DNA from: Loripinus fragilis
Taxonomy: Eukaryota > Mollusca > Bivalvia > Lucinida > Lucinidae
Assembly (NCBI GenBank): GCA_964019695.1
Contig: OZ026517.1
Span: forward strand, 59,981,478-60,045,477
Length of the DNA stretch: 64,000 nt
Direction of reading: 5' to 3'
The notes under the pieces were generated by a model. It searched no databases. It had not been told where the DNA came from and saw only the letters and a list, made by a program, of their open reading frames with translations. Positions 32,565 to 43,109 of this stretch are shown here, in pieces; position 1 is the stretch's first letter; each line of letters starts with the position of its first letter. The translations under genes and the position numbers were made by a program.

Positions 32565-32692
32565 CAGGGGTTAGCGCGTACGCAGACCCCCACACTTATA
32601 AATTGCGTACCCGAGTTGTCCACATTTGGGACAATCGCAGCCGTCAGCCCAACCGAAGTGCAATGGAAGGGCCTCCTGCTGGAGGAACCGCC
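32565..32692 (-). pseudogene. U1 snRNA gene, 3' fragment (nt 37-164) after LINE-4
   Basis: 128 nt identical to the intact copies, joined to the LINE-4 tail GAAAAACAAAAAA. Confidence 0.92.
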
Positions 32693-33995
32693 TTTTTTGT
32701 TTTTCATAAATTTAATATAGTATTTACAATAAAAACCGGTGGGGTGTAAAAGCCCCACACGGCCGGTACCTTTAGCATGCATATACAATGATTGAAATCC
32801 TTAAAAAGACCTATGAAAAAACTTTATACATCGAAATATGAAAGATAAAAAATGTTATAGAGAAGTAATTGAAAAAGACCTAGATAGAAATTATTTGAAA
32901 TATCTTGCAAGGAAAGAAATGGAAAGGATAGATATAACTTTTATTGCAAATTGAATCCCTTAATATGCTCAAGGATGGCATATATTCAACAATTGATATA
33001 TTGAATTACGTGTTCACAAACCTAGCCCTTAAAAGGTACCGTATGTTAGTATTTGAGATGACTTGACCACAGACTATTTATTCTACTCATATAACATCTA
33101 TGTTTTGGTATTCATATAGTTAAGCATAATATATATATTTTTTTTTTTTGAAAATATTGGTTCTGCCTTTCACATGTGTTCCTGGTCCTGACACGAGCGT
33201 TGTGCACCACGTGCACAAGGCTAATGTCAGTGACCACAATCACATTTCAAACTGGGTCAGCCTTTGGAACGTATTACTTGGTATAAGCATATTATCTACA
33301 ACGACAGACATTGATCACAGAGGACAAATATGGGACATTTTGGACTGGGGTCGCTCACTATTTCTGGGGGTGAAAGACAAAACTGCTCACACATCCAAGA
33401 GACGAGGGCTCGGGTTCCCTCCCCACTTGGGTGTGGGAGCATGTTTTTAATAAGCATTTGTAAATTGTTAATAAAAAGAAAACGTCAGATGTAGTTGTGT
33501 CAAAAAAACGTTCACAGGCTGTAGTCAAGTCATTACTCTACAAATAATGGTTAGTACAATACAGAAGAAATATTCACAAATGACAAAATGACATTCTTTT
33601 CATTATCAGACGGCAACAGCAGTCTGAAATAGAGAAACTACTTTAGAATATGTACATGGTTATTTCAGAAATAGCAACTTAAAGTCTATATATATGATAA
33701 TCTATCCGGATGTTAAAATGTGATCTAGATTGCTAAGAATTTGATTCCAGATCAGACTTGACATGTTGTCACGTCTAATCAGGAATCAAACTATTTGCAA
33801 GGATCGTAATAGGTGGCAAAAAGTCGCTACTTTGGGCGAATAAAATCGCATCTATATTTGAAAATGAATAGTATATGATTTAAATAGAAAATATACATTA
33901 TGCCATAGGGTAATAGCGAAAAACAAATAGTAAAAACTAGGAGGAGACACTGGTAATAACTTACGTTTCATCCTAGTCTGTATCATTTGTTATCC
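32693..33995 (-). other. 3' UTR of LINE-4
   Basis: 3'-terminal hairpin 32735-32767; nested hairpin 33182-33236 with a perfect inner stem TTGTGCAC/GTGCACAA; one palindrome ~33741-33795; post-ORF2 stem ACTAGGA/TCCTAGT (33937-33977). Compared with LINE-3 it lacks two palindromes (about 350 bp). No gene seen. Confidence 0.85.
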
Positions 33996-36900
33996 TTATA
34001 AGCTTGAAATTTGTTTACATTGTTGTTGAAAGTATCTTCGTATATCTAAAATTGGTTCAAAGGTAATTGTGTTTGAAATAATTTCGATATTGCAAAACCC
34101 TAAGGAGCACCATGTATCAAAAAAGTCGTCTGCTGTCAGTGTGTCCTTATCAATAAGAATCCTAAATTTAATTTTATTCAAAAATTTAGAAACCACGCCA
34201 AAAGCAGTAATGTTTTTTAATTCATGTTTTGCTAAATTTCTATTTGTCCAGATGATATGCCTCGACTCTGTTAAAAGAATTAATGCAACTTGTTTTTTGA
34301 ATTTAGAAAGTTGAGGCAACACAAAATATCTAAATGTTCTTTCTGAAAGTGAGACCTTATTTTGGCTAAGTTTCCTTAACATAGACAAGACAATTTTATT
34401 TAAGGGTAAAAACACATTGCATTCTAAAAACAGATGGGAGACAGTTTCAATTTTATCACACAATGGGCAGGTCTTAATCTTTGAAATGTGTTTTTGGTAT
34501 AAGTAATAATTTACATAAATAACATCATGGGTTAATTTCCAAAAAGTATTACGAACATCAGGGTCAATATATGGCAAACTAATACTTTTCCAAATTGGCT
34601 TAAAATCTATATATGGGCAAATTGTTTCAATTTTTGGTTGTTTGTATATGTCTTGTAATAGTGTTTTGTATATAAGTTTTTTATGAAATGAATTTAAATC
34701 AATGTCTTGATTTGTATTTGTAAACTCATCTAAAATTGATATGCATGTTTTATAAAATATAGGAATATATTCGCTATGGGGAATACTGTTGTTTGCAAAA
34801 GATGGGTTTAGTTTTCTTAGGTTCAAACCTATCCAATATTTGGCAAAATAAGTCCACTTAGCTTCGTGGTTATTTACTAATTTTTGCAAATGGTTAAGAT
34901 ATAACGAATGACACTTGAGTTTCAAACACGGAACATTCAATCCACCTTGATTAAAATCTAAGTATAAGGTATTACGGGCTACAGGCTCATACGTAGAGTT
35001 CCACATGAATCTAAAGAATCTTCTTTGAAGAAGTGTCAAATAATGAGAAGGTATAGGGGTTGCCGCTGCATAATAAAGGATTTTGCTAACACAAAGTGAA
35101 TTCAAAACAGTTGATTTTCCTTTAAAGGAAAGTTTCCGAGAGTTCCAAAGGTTTAGTGTTCGATCAATTTTTACAAATATTTTTGACCAAATATCATCTT
35201 CACTAAATCTAGATCCAAAACGATATCCCAGTATTTTATGATTGTCAATCCAACTTATGCCAAACGGGTGATCTGACCTAGTTTTCCATTTACCAAGGTA
35301 CATTCCTTTTGATTTATCATAGTTTATTTTTGCTCCAGATACCTGTCCAAAAAGTTTTACCCAGTAGAAATATTTTCGAACCGAAGAGTCAGATGTCAAA
35401 AGTGCTGTGCTATCGTCAGCATATAAGCTAAGTTTCACTTCAGAATTCGAGCCAGGCAATTTAAATCCTTTTATATCATCTAAGTTTCTAATTTTATGTG
35501 CAAAAGGTTCAAAACATATAACATATAGAGGCATTGATAAGGAACAGCCTTGTCTAACACCTCGTTTGATTGGAAATGTATCAGATATATGATTGTTTAC
35601 AATGACGGAAGATGAAATGTCATTATAAAGAAGCTTGATCCATTTTAAGAAGTTTTCATTAAAGCCAAACGCTGTCAAAGTATCGAGCATATAAGATCTA
35701 GACACTCTATCAAAAGCTTTTTCTTGGTCTAAGCAAATGAAAGAGGCTCCCAAGTTTTTCTGGTCAACATAATCTATAACATTACGTATTAAGTGAAGGT
35801 TGTCAAAAATTGAGCGACCTTTAACAGAACAAGTTTGATCGATGCCAATAATTTTTGGTAGAATATTTCCAAGCCGAATTGTAATGATTTTGGAAATAAT
35901 CTTATAATCAATGTTGAGAAGTGAAATAGGTCTGTAACATTTCATTTCATCAGCTCTAGTTTCATCTTTGCAAATCAGTGTGATGTATGATAGTTTCTGA
36001 GATTCAGATAATTCACCATTCTTGTATGCCAAGTTAATTATTTCACATAAAACGTCACCAAACAAGTGAAAGAATTTCAAATAGAAGGTATTTGTCAAAC
36101 CATCACTACCAGGTGATTTATTGGATTTCATTTCTTTCAGGGCGTGCAAAATTTCATCTTTTTCTATTTTCTTTTCCAGGAACAGATTATCGGAGGGGTC
36201 TATCTGAGGAAGGCCATCAAAGAAGAGAGAATTTAAGGATGGGTCAACAGGTTCTTCATTATATAGGCTTTGGTAAAAGGATCGAAAAGAGGTAAGTATA
36301 TCTTTGGAGTTATTGTATGTGTTGTTGTTGTGTTGTATTGTTTTTATTGTTTTTTGTTTGCCTTGAGATGCTTCTTTTTGAAAGAAGAATGTTGTTGGAT
36401 TTTCATTACTTTCAATATTTTGTGTTTTGCTGCGAATAATTGTGCCTTTTAATATGTTATTTTCTATTTCTTTTACTTTAAGCTTAATATCATTATATAT
36501 ATGTAAGTCTGATTCAGATTGCAAATTTAAATGTGAGTATTGTTTTTTTAAGTGTTTTAATTCACCAAATTGTTTTCTGTTTTTTGATTTACTGTAGTCT
36601 ATACAAAACAATTTAATTTGAGTCTTAATATAATCCCACCATACTAAAGTTACATCTTTATTTTGTGTCAACATCTGCCAAAAGAATTCAAAGGATCTTA
36701 CAAAATCATGGTCATCCAATAGTTGATCATTAAATTTCCAATAAGATTTGCCAATATCAATTCCACTGTCAGGAGCCAAGGTCATTTTAATAAAACTATG
36801 ATCTGAACATGCACAGGGTAGTGTCTCAAAAGAAGATACCGAGTTACAAATTAGTTTTGAAGTGTAAAATCTATCAATTCTTGTGCCAACAAAATCATAA

Positions 36901-37520
36901 TTTGATGTATCATTCCCAGTTGCAACATTTGATCTTGTCCAAGTTACTGCTTTTTTATTAGGGTTCAAATGTCGAAAACAGTCTGAAAGACTAAATTTTT
37001 CGGCAAGAGTTTTAAAGGTTTTTGACCCAACAGTGCCTTTGCTTAAGTTTCCGCCAATTTTGTCCAAATTAGGGTCCAATATAAAATTGAAATCACCACC
37101 AAGGATAATATTTTTTGCCCCAGATATGTATTGCGCAAAAGTATTTAGAAATTCTAGTCTATCTGAAGATTCACTCGGAAAATAAGCGTTAACAATCCTG
37201 AAGTTTTCAAACCCATCAGCGGCAAAGTCTAAACGAATCACTCTGCCGTAGAAGTCTAAGTGAAAATTTTCAATCTGAATATTATCCTTAATAAGAAGAA
37301 TAGCCACTCCACATGAGTCAGCTCTACCAAAGTTCCAAATGATTTTATCTTCTAGTTCCAAAGTTCTTTCAATAGTTTTTGCCAATCGCATATTGTCAAC
37401 AAAAGTTTCTTGGATCAATAAAATGTCAATCTTATTCTGATCTATAAACTGCTTTACCAATCGTTGTTTATAGTTGGATCTAAATCCGTTAATATTTATG
37501 CTAGAAATGTTCAAATCCAT
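33996..37520 (-). CDS. ORF2 protein of LINE-4: endonuclease + reverse transcriptase, 1174 aa
   Basis: Intact endonuclease (QETF, GGDFNF, RIDRFY, CSDH), RT (LDQEKAFDRV, RQGCSLSMPLY, YADDSTALL) and CPLC-H-C finger. Seven residues longer than the LINE-3 protein because the stop is displaced (RRYFQQQCKQISSL). The N-terminal ~720 residues match LINE-1 nearly exactly; the last ~265 match LINE-3. The start overlaps the middle ORF by 20 nt, not 10. Confidence 0.95.
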   Translation of the reverse strand: MDLNISSININGFRSNYKQRLVKQFIDQNKIDILLIQETFVDNMRLAKTIERTLELEDKIIWNFGRADSCGVAILLIKDNIQIENFHLDFYGRVIRLDFAADGFENFRIVNAYFPSESSDRLEFLNTFAQYISGAKNIILGGDFNFILDPNLDKIGGNLSKGTVGSKTFKTLAEKFSLSDCFRHLNPNKKAVTWTRSNVATGNDTSNYDFVGTRIDRFYTSKLICNSVSSFETLPCACSDHSFIKMTLAPDSGIDIGKSYWKFNDQLLDDHDFVRSFEFFWQMLTQNKDVTLVWWDYIKTQIKLFCIDYSKSKNRKQFGELKHLKKQYSHLNLQSESDLHIYNDIKLKVKEIENNILKGTIIRSKTQNIESNENPTTFFFQKEASQGKQKTIKTIQHNNNTYNNSKDILTSFRSFYQSLYNEEPVDPSLNSLFFDGLPQIDPSDNLFLEKKIEKDEILHALKEMKSNKSPGSDGLTNTFYLKFFHLFGDVLCEIINLAYKNGELSESQKLSYITLICKDETRADEMKCYRPISLLNIDYKIISKIITIRLGNILPKIIGIDQTCSVKGRSIFDNLHLIRNVIDYVDQKNLGASFICLDQEKAFDRVSRSYMLDTLTAFGFNENFLKWIKLLYNDISSSVIVNNHISDTFPIKRGVRQGCSLSMPLYVICFEPFAHKIRNLDDIKGFKLPGSNSEVKLSLYADDSTALLTSDSSVRKYFYWVKLFGQVSGAKINYDKSKGMYLGKWKTRSDHPFGISWIDNHKILGYRFGSRFSEDDIWSKIFVKIDRTLNLWNSRKLSFKGKSTVLNSLCVSKILYYAAATPIPSHYLTLLQRRFFRFMWNSTYEPVARNTLYLDFNQGGLNVPCLKLKCHSLYLNHLQKLVNNHEAKWTYFAKYWIGLNLRKLNPSFANNSIPHSEYIPIFYKTCISILDEFTNTNQDIDLNSFHKKLIYKTLLQDIYKQPKIETICPYIDFKPIWKSISLPYIDPDVRNTFWKLTHDVIYVNYYLYQKHISKIKTCPLCDKIETVSHLFLECNVFLPLNKIVLSMLRKLSQNKVSLSERTFRYFVLPQLSKFKKQVALILLTESRHIIWTNRNLAKHELKNITAFGVVSKFLNKIKFRILIDKDTLTADDFFDTWCSLGFCNIEIISNTITFEPILDIRRYFQQQCKQISSL

Positions 37521-37783
37521 CTTGATATGAATATATGCTAATTATGTATATAGAATTCCAAGTTTCAAAACTACAGTAGTGGTAATAGAACGTGTATATA
37601 GTTATCAAAAAAGTGTAATAATAATAATAATAGTAGTAATAATAATAATAATAATAATAATAATAGCAAAAGTATAAAATATAAACAAAAGAGTGTACAA
37701 ATGTTTTGGGTCTTGAGCAGGTCCAACATTTAGTTGGGCCTGATCTTGTTCCAAACCATTTGCAAGGAAAGTCAATTGCCTGG

Positions 37784-37830
<47 letters not shown>

Positions 37831-37941
37831 GCATAAAATATAAGTTTTAGGACATGCAGATGTTTTGATTCTAGAGCAGGCCCGACATTTAGTCGGACCT
37901 GGTCCTGGGCCAAAACATTTGTAAAGGATGTCAATTTGCAA

Positions 37942-37974
<33 letters not shown>

Positions 37975-39393
37975 TATAATAAATAATATTAATATTAAGA
38001 TGCAAAAATGTTTTGGATCCAGATCAGGCCCGACATTAAGTCGGGCCCGATCCTGGTCCAAACAATTTGCGAAGGTTTTGAAGGGATATATTTTTTGTAA
38101 TAGATAAGTGTTTTGTGTAAATATGGTAATATTGGGGGGGGACCTACTAGAAATCTGATGATGATGATATTTATTATATATATACATGTATTTACAGTAT
38201 TGGTATGGGATAATGGTAGATATCACATGTGAACATTTGCTGAAGATAGCCCAAGTTCGAAAAGGGTTATAAACTGGGTGGATAAGGTATAATATATAAA
38301 GACTTATCTGTCTTATTGCTGTGCAGATATGCAAAACAGCTTTGATAAAGGTTAGAGTCTGCACTGAGTAGAAGATGATATTATGACAGGTAAAGTATCT
38401 CAGATTCATCATCATATATGATATCATGGGGAGTGTTCGGCCATAAATTTGCAAAATATAGCAGACTAGTGATCGTACAACAGGACCAAGGTACAGTGTA
38501 TTTATCCAATGCATTTGTACACTAAAAATATTTAGCAGGCAAAAGGTAAAAGCCAGTGGTGATTTTTCCAATAGTTTTACTCGCAGTAAATAAACGTCTG
38601 TTTTTGAAGCGAATTGAGGTAGTTTTATACACCTATAGAGAAGCCAGGTAAAACAGAAAATCAATACAGCGTAGAGCTTGATAAGACATAAATAAGTTGC
38701 ATGGTTCAAAAAATACAGGTGAGGTGTATTTATAGGTAGACCAAGGTAAAGCGTGGTCGCATAGTAACGATGTACATGAGTGAACAATATATCTAAAGTG
38801 GTGTGATTTATAGCGTTAATAGAGGCCATGTACATGTATATCAATCTGTTGGATAGCAATGTTAGAAGCTGTTTGTAAACTACAAAGTCCAAGCAACCCA
38901 GTTTTGGGGGGATGGAAAATAAAACTTTATCCAATGAGGGGATGTATATATGTATATGAGTTATTATGCTTTTCAAAATTGGGGTAAGGGAGCAGTGAAC
39001 ATGCATATGATATGAGAAATGGCTTGTAGCTACTAGAGTGGGTGACGGGAACATTAGGGGCTGTTTACAGAGCGGGAGCATTAGGGGCATAGCATCGCTA
39101 TAGGAATTTATAGGGTAGTTTATTGGGTGTAGATGGCTATAGTATTTGGAAATGTATTGGAGAGGGGTTGTGAAAGGATGGATAAGGCTACATATGGGTG
39201 AAAGCAAAACACAACACAGCATGGATAAATACAATAAAATGGTTACAAACCAGGCAATTTTATAATGTATAATTGCCTTAGAGGTAAAATCCAATCTCGC
39301 AGTCCGTTGCCATTTCCGGGTCTCGCATACCAAACAAGGATTGACAAATCCGTAATCTAAAAACTCATTATCCATAAACATTGCCATTTTCAT
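37501..39393 (-). CDS. Middle ORF of LINE-4, 630 aa, hydrophobic with Ile and Tyr runs
   Basis: The ATG at 39391-39393 shares its A with the ORF1 stop (TAATG), a classic termination-reinitiation arrangement. NPCLVCETRKW comes early, then repeated hydrophobic segments. The distal third contains runs of about 14 Ile and two of 15-17 Tyr from (TAA)n. The first palindromic unit is read as DQDRARLNVGPDLDPKHF, as in LINE-3, but the next two are read in a shifted frame (GPGPGPTKCRACSR), so the distal part is not constrained as a conserved peptide. Ends FEHF. Function unknown. Confidence 0.55.
37615..38070. repeat. (TAA)n tracts alternating with three ~55-bp palindromes
   Basis: Same arrangement as in LINE-1 (10960-11420), with different TAA run lengths and one TAG-interrupted run. 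Palindromes at about 37703-37755, 37862-37912 and 38010-38066. Confidence 0.85.
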
Positions 39394-40490
39394 TACTGAA
39401 CATCAACATCAACATCATTTTCAGGATCTGATTCAGCCTCGCTACCAGCCTCAATTGACTTCATTAAATGCTCGATTCCAGCTAAGGCTTCAAATGTAGT
39501 TGAAAGAGTGAGAGGGGCCGCCTCCCCCGACGACGAGAGCGCCCTGGCTGTTTTGTTGGGCGTGAAAAAACCACTGTGCCCGTCGTCAGGAGACTCGTCC
39601 CTCGCCCTCTTTGAACTCTTTTCAACTGAACCCATCTCCTCATCAGAGTCAAACATAGACTTCTGCGGTTGCTCAGACCCGAGCCCATCCGCACCCGAGT
39701 TAGCAGGTGTGGCAGTCGCATCCTCTGTGACGGGTGCAACTACCACATCCGCTGAGGACGGCATCGGTGTTGGGCCAACTGACCCAGCACCATTGCTAGC
39801 CTCTTTCTCGGGGGCCCTTGGGGGGGTCCGAGCATCCGCAGCAGTCGGAAAGTTCCTTATCACACCTGCAAAGGTCTTGGGAGGACATCTTGATCTTATG
39901 TGCCCTACTGTCTGGCACTTCAGACAGTAGGGGGGGCGTCCTAACATTGTAATTAGGCAACTTTGCCCAGACTGGAAGTTGATGAGGTGAGGGATGTTTT
40001 GCCTCCTCACCTCATCTGTAATCATGGTTATTTCTCGCACACCAGTTAAGGTTTTAAACTTCTCGTTGGAAGTATGAAGCATATTGATTGAAGTTATTTC
40101 TCCAAACCTAGATAAGGCACTCTTCAAAATACTATTCTCATAGTACAAAGGCAGCCAGTGTACTCTAAGTGTGATGGTTTGTTCTGTCATCCTCTGGATA
40201 TTTAAAGCTGTCCGTCCAGCTTGTAACTTCTGCAGACTGACAATTTTTTCTACAGATGCCAAGTCAGCCATGAGAACAGAAAAAGAGTAGTCTGATTGAC
40301 TGACCTTGTATATCCCTCCTACTTCTTCCCCCTTGATACCAGCATCGCACAGGGAGTTTATGACGTCGCCATAGCTCATCTGCTTCCTAGGCCCTTGGTC
40401 CACTGGTACGATCTTTACAGTTCTTTCTAACATGGCAGGGTTGATATGGTAAGCCTCGACTCCTTCAAATTTTAATACTGGACTAGCCAT
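39393..40490 (-). CDS. ORF1 protein of LINE-4, 365 aa
   Basis: MASP start at 40490, 66 nt from the predicted U1 transcription start. HWLPLYYENSILKSALSRFG near residues 111-130, zinc knuckle with C189, C192, H197 and C202, Pro/Ala-rich stretch, SSKRARDESPDD, acidic tail. The frame is open for 118 more codons upstream through U1 spacer, taken as chance. The stop overlaps the middle ORF start. Confidence 0.92.
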   Translation of the reverse strand: MASPVLKFEGVEAYHINPAMLERTVKIVPVDQGPRKQMSYGDVINSLCDAGIKGEEVGGIYKVSQSDYSFSVLMADLASVEKIVSLQKLQAGRTALNIQRMTEQTITLRVHWLPLYYENSILKSALSRFGEITSINMLHTSNEKFKTLTGVREITMITDEVRRQNIPHLINFQSGQSCLITMLGRPPYCLKCQTVGHIRSRCPPKTFAGVIRNFPTAADARTPPRAPEKEASNGAGSVGPTPMPSSADVVVAPVTEDATATPANSGADGLGSEQPQKSMFDSDEEMGSVEKSSKRARDESPDDGHSGFFTPNKTARALSSSGEAAPLTLSTTFEALAGIEHLMKSIEAGSEAESDPENDVDVDVQ

Positions 40491-40528
40491 ATTTGATATA
40501 GACGCTAGACAAGAGGAACCGATGTTGA

Positions 40529-40556
40529 CACGGTTTCCTCTGTACCAGGTAAGTAT
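40529..40556 (-). pseudogene. U1 snRNA gene, 5' fragment (nt 1-28) fused to LINE-4
   Basis: U1 start through GAGGAAACCGTG, then the LINE leader TCAACATCGGTTCCTC; an SL1-like stem remains possible with one bulged A. Confidence 0.92.
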
Positions 40557-41022
40557 GCTTGGACAGCCAAGGCCGTGCCTCTTAAAGCACAAGGATCTCA
40601 ATTCAAAGTGGTGTGGCGCCACCAGCTCCCAGCTCACGCTTCCACACGGTTCCCTCGCGCAGCTGCACGCCATGCACGTGCTCCACGCCATGCACGTGCT
40701 CCACGAGCCTCTCCTCCAAGCAGCACGAACGAAATCCCACCTGCAGCTCGCACAATATAAAGGAGGCGCACGCTCAGCCTGAAAAACAAGGACATAAGCG
40801 ATTAAGCACACAGGCAACGTCGCACATACGTTTCTGACATTCAACGTTTACATTGAGAAAGGGCGACAACTCTCCCTTTCAGCAGCTGCAACTGCAAATG
40901 CTACCTACTAGCCCACATTCAACCTGCCTGTCGTGGCGTGATCTGGTCTGCGCGAAAGCACAGGGGTTTTCCGGGATTTCTCGGGATTTTGGAAGGGTTT
41001 CTGTTCTGCAATGTCTTTGTTT
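40557..41022 (-). promoter_or_regulatory. U1 repeat spacer (466 bp)
   Basis: Candidate PSE at 40593-40610; doubled CACGTG unit as in 32099-32564. Confidence 0.7.
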
Positions 41023-41186
41023 CAGGGGTTAGCGCGTACGCAGACCCCCACACTTATAAATTGCGTACCCGAGTTGTCCACATTTGGGACAATCGCAGCC
41101 GTCAGCCCAACCGAAGTGCAATGGAAGGGCCTCCTGCTGGAGGAACCGCCTTGTTGATCACGGTTTCCTCTGTACCAGGTAAGTAT
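41023..41186 (-). ncRNA. U1: U1 snRNA gene, uninterrupted (164 nt)
   Basis: Same sequence and landmarks as 21940-22103. It lies between LINE-4's U1 head and the U1 3' fragment after LINE-5, in a 630-bp repeat. Confidence 0.95.
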
Positions 41187-41652
41187 GCTTGGACAGCCAA
41201 GGCCGTGCCTCTTAAAGCACAAGGATCTCAATTCAAAGTGGTGTGGCGCCACCAGCTCCCAGCTCACGCTTCCACACGGTTCCCTCGCGCAGCTGCACGC
41301 CATGCACGTGCTCCACGCCATGCACGTGCTCCACGAGCCTCTCCTCCAAGCAGCACGAACGAAATCCCACCTGCAGCTCGCACAATATAAAGGAGGCGCA
41401 CGCTCAGCCTGAAAAACAAGGACATAAGCGATTAAGCACACAGGCAACGTCGCACATACGTTTCTGACATTCAACGTTTACATTGAGAAAGGGCGACAAC
41501 TCTCCCTTTCAGCAGCTGCAACTGCAAATGCTACCTACTAGCCCACATTCAACCTGCCTGTCGTGGCGTGATCTGGTCTGCGCGAAAGCACAGGGGTTTT
41601 CCGGGATTTCTCGGGATTTTGGAAGGGTTTCTGTTCTGCAATGTCTTTGTTT
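41187..41652 (-). promoter_or_regulatory. U1 repeat spacer (466 bp)
   Basis: Candidate PSE at 41223-41240 (-37 to -54); TTTAAG near -27; two copies of CCATGCACGTGCTCCACG at 41300-41335. Confidence 0.7.
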
Positions 41653-41780
41653 CAGGGGTTAGCGCGTACGCAGACCCCCACACTTATAAATTGCGTACCC
41701 GAGTTGTCCACATTTGGGACAATCGCAGCCGTCAGCCCAACCGAAGTGCAATGGAAGGGCCTCCTGCTGGAGGAACCGCC
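41653..41780 (-). pseudogene. U1 snRNA gene, 3' fragment (nt 37-164) after LINE-5
   Basis: 128 nt, joined to the LINE-5 tail GAAAAACAAAAA. Confidence 0.92.
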
Positions 41781-43109
41781 TTTTTGTTTTTCATAAATTT
41801 ATTTTACTATTTACAATAAAAACCGGTGGGGTGTAAAGGCCCCACACGGCCGTTACCTTTGAGCATGCAATAACAAATACTGAATACCTTATAGACCTAT
41901 AAAGACGTTACATATCGAGATAAAAAGATAAAAAAACTTATTTAAAGAGAAAATATTGCAAAAGACCTAGATAGAAATTATTTAAAAAATTGCAAGGAAA
42001 GAAAAGAGAGTGGATAGATTTAACTTCATTGCATAATTGAATCCCTTAATATGCACTATGACGGCATATATTTAACAATATATAATTGACTTGCGGGTTT
42101 ACAAACCTAATCCTTAAAAGGTACCGTTTGTTAGTACTTGAGATGACTTGACCACAGACTACTTACTTGTTTTATTCATATATTAATTTACCTATTTTTT
42201 GATAGTCATTGGTAAAGGAAAAAAAATAGATTTGAAAGAAAAGTTCTGCCTTTCACATGTGTCTCCTGGCCATGACACGAGCGTTGCGCACCTCGTGTGC
42301 AAGGCTAATGTCAGTGACCAGGCACACATTCTTAGCCTGGGGTAAGCCTTTGGGACATATATAAATGGGTGTTTCTATATAGATTGAAAGGTGCAAAGTT
42401 TTACAACGACAGACATTGATCACAAGGACAAGTATGGGGTGTTTTGGACGGGGGTCGCTCACTATTTAAGGGTGGGTGAAAAGCAAAACTGCTCACACAT
42501 CCAAGAGACGAAGGCTCGGGTTCCTTCCCCACTTGGGCGTGGGAGCATGGAAAATACATTATTTATGATTAATAGTCTTAAACATCTGACGCAGGTATAA
42601 TTTCAAAATCACTTGATAGACTGTAGTCAAGTCAGAGCTCTACATATATGGTTAGTACATTACAATGAATATTCACAATGACAAATTCTTTATTTTTCAG
42701 ACAGCAACCGCAGTCTGAAAATAGAAAAACTGTTATAGTACATGTACAAGACATATAACAATTAGTGGCAATATATGGAAATAGAAAGTTCGGATAAGAT
42801 TATGTCAAAATTACTAATGACTTGGATCCAGATCAGGACCGACGTCATGTAGGCACTGATCTTTATCCAAACCATCTGTAATGATTTTAGTAGATGGTTT
42901 AAGCTTAACCAAATTGTATTAACACTTCTATTTCAGGGCCTTTAGTATATGTTAATTATGAACAATATGCGATTTGAAAGAAAAAATCTCATTTTCGGTT
43001 AGGGGGTATTGAGGGAAGCAAATAATAGGAAACGGAGGGAAACGCAAGCAAAGCCCACGCCTCATCCCGGTTCCCATCATTTGCTATTTCAATAATCAAA
43101 GTTTGTGTA
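41781..43109 (-). other. 3' UTR of LINE-5
   Basis: 3'-terminal hairpin 41822-41854 (one pair lost: CCGTT). Nested hairpin ~42265-42323 with inner stem TTGCGCAC/GTGTGCAA, a G-T step on the plus strand. One palindrome ~42823-42878. Retains the ~66 bp near 42123-42190 missing from LINE-2. No gene seen. Confidence 0.85.

Larger units (their letters stand above)
32693..40528 (-). mobile_element. LINE-4: intact three-ORF U1-inserted LINE, mosaic 3' part
   Basis: About 7.8 kb, all three ORFs open. ORF1, middle ORF and the ORF2 N-terminal two thirds are near LINE-1. ORF2 from ~35330 to ~34790 is close to the LINE-2 type. From about 34790 leftward, through the 3' UTR, it is almost identical to LINE-3. 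Confidence 0.93.

Noticed and set aside
39393..40844. ORF1 starting at 40844 (483 aa) through the U1 spacer
   Set aside because: The added N-terminus comes from spacer and U1 sequence, upstream of the likely transcription start; the conserved start is at 40490.
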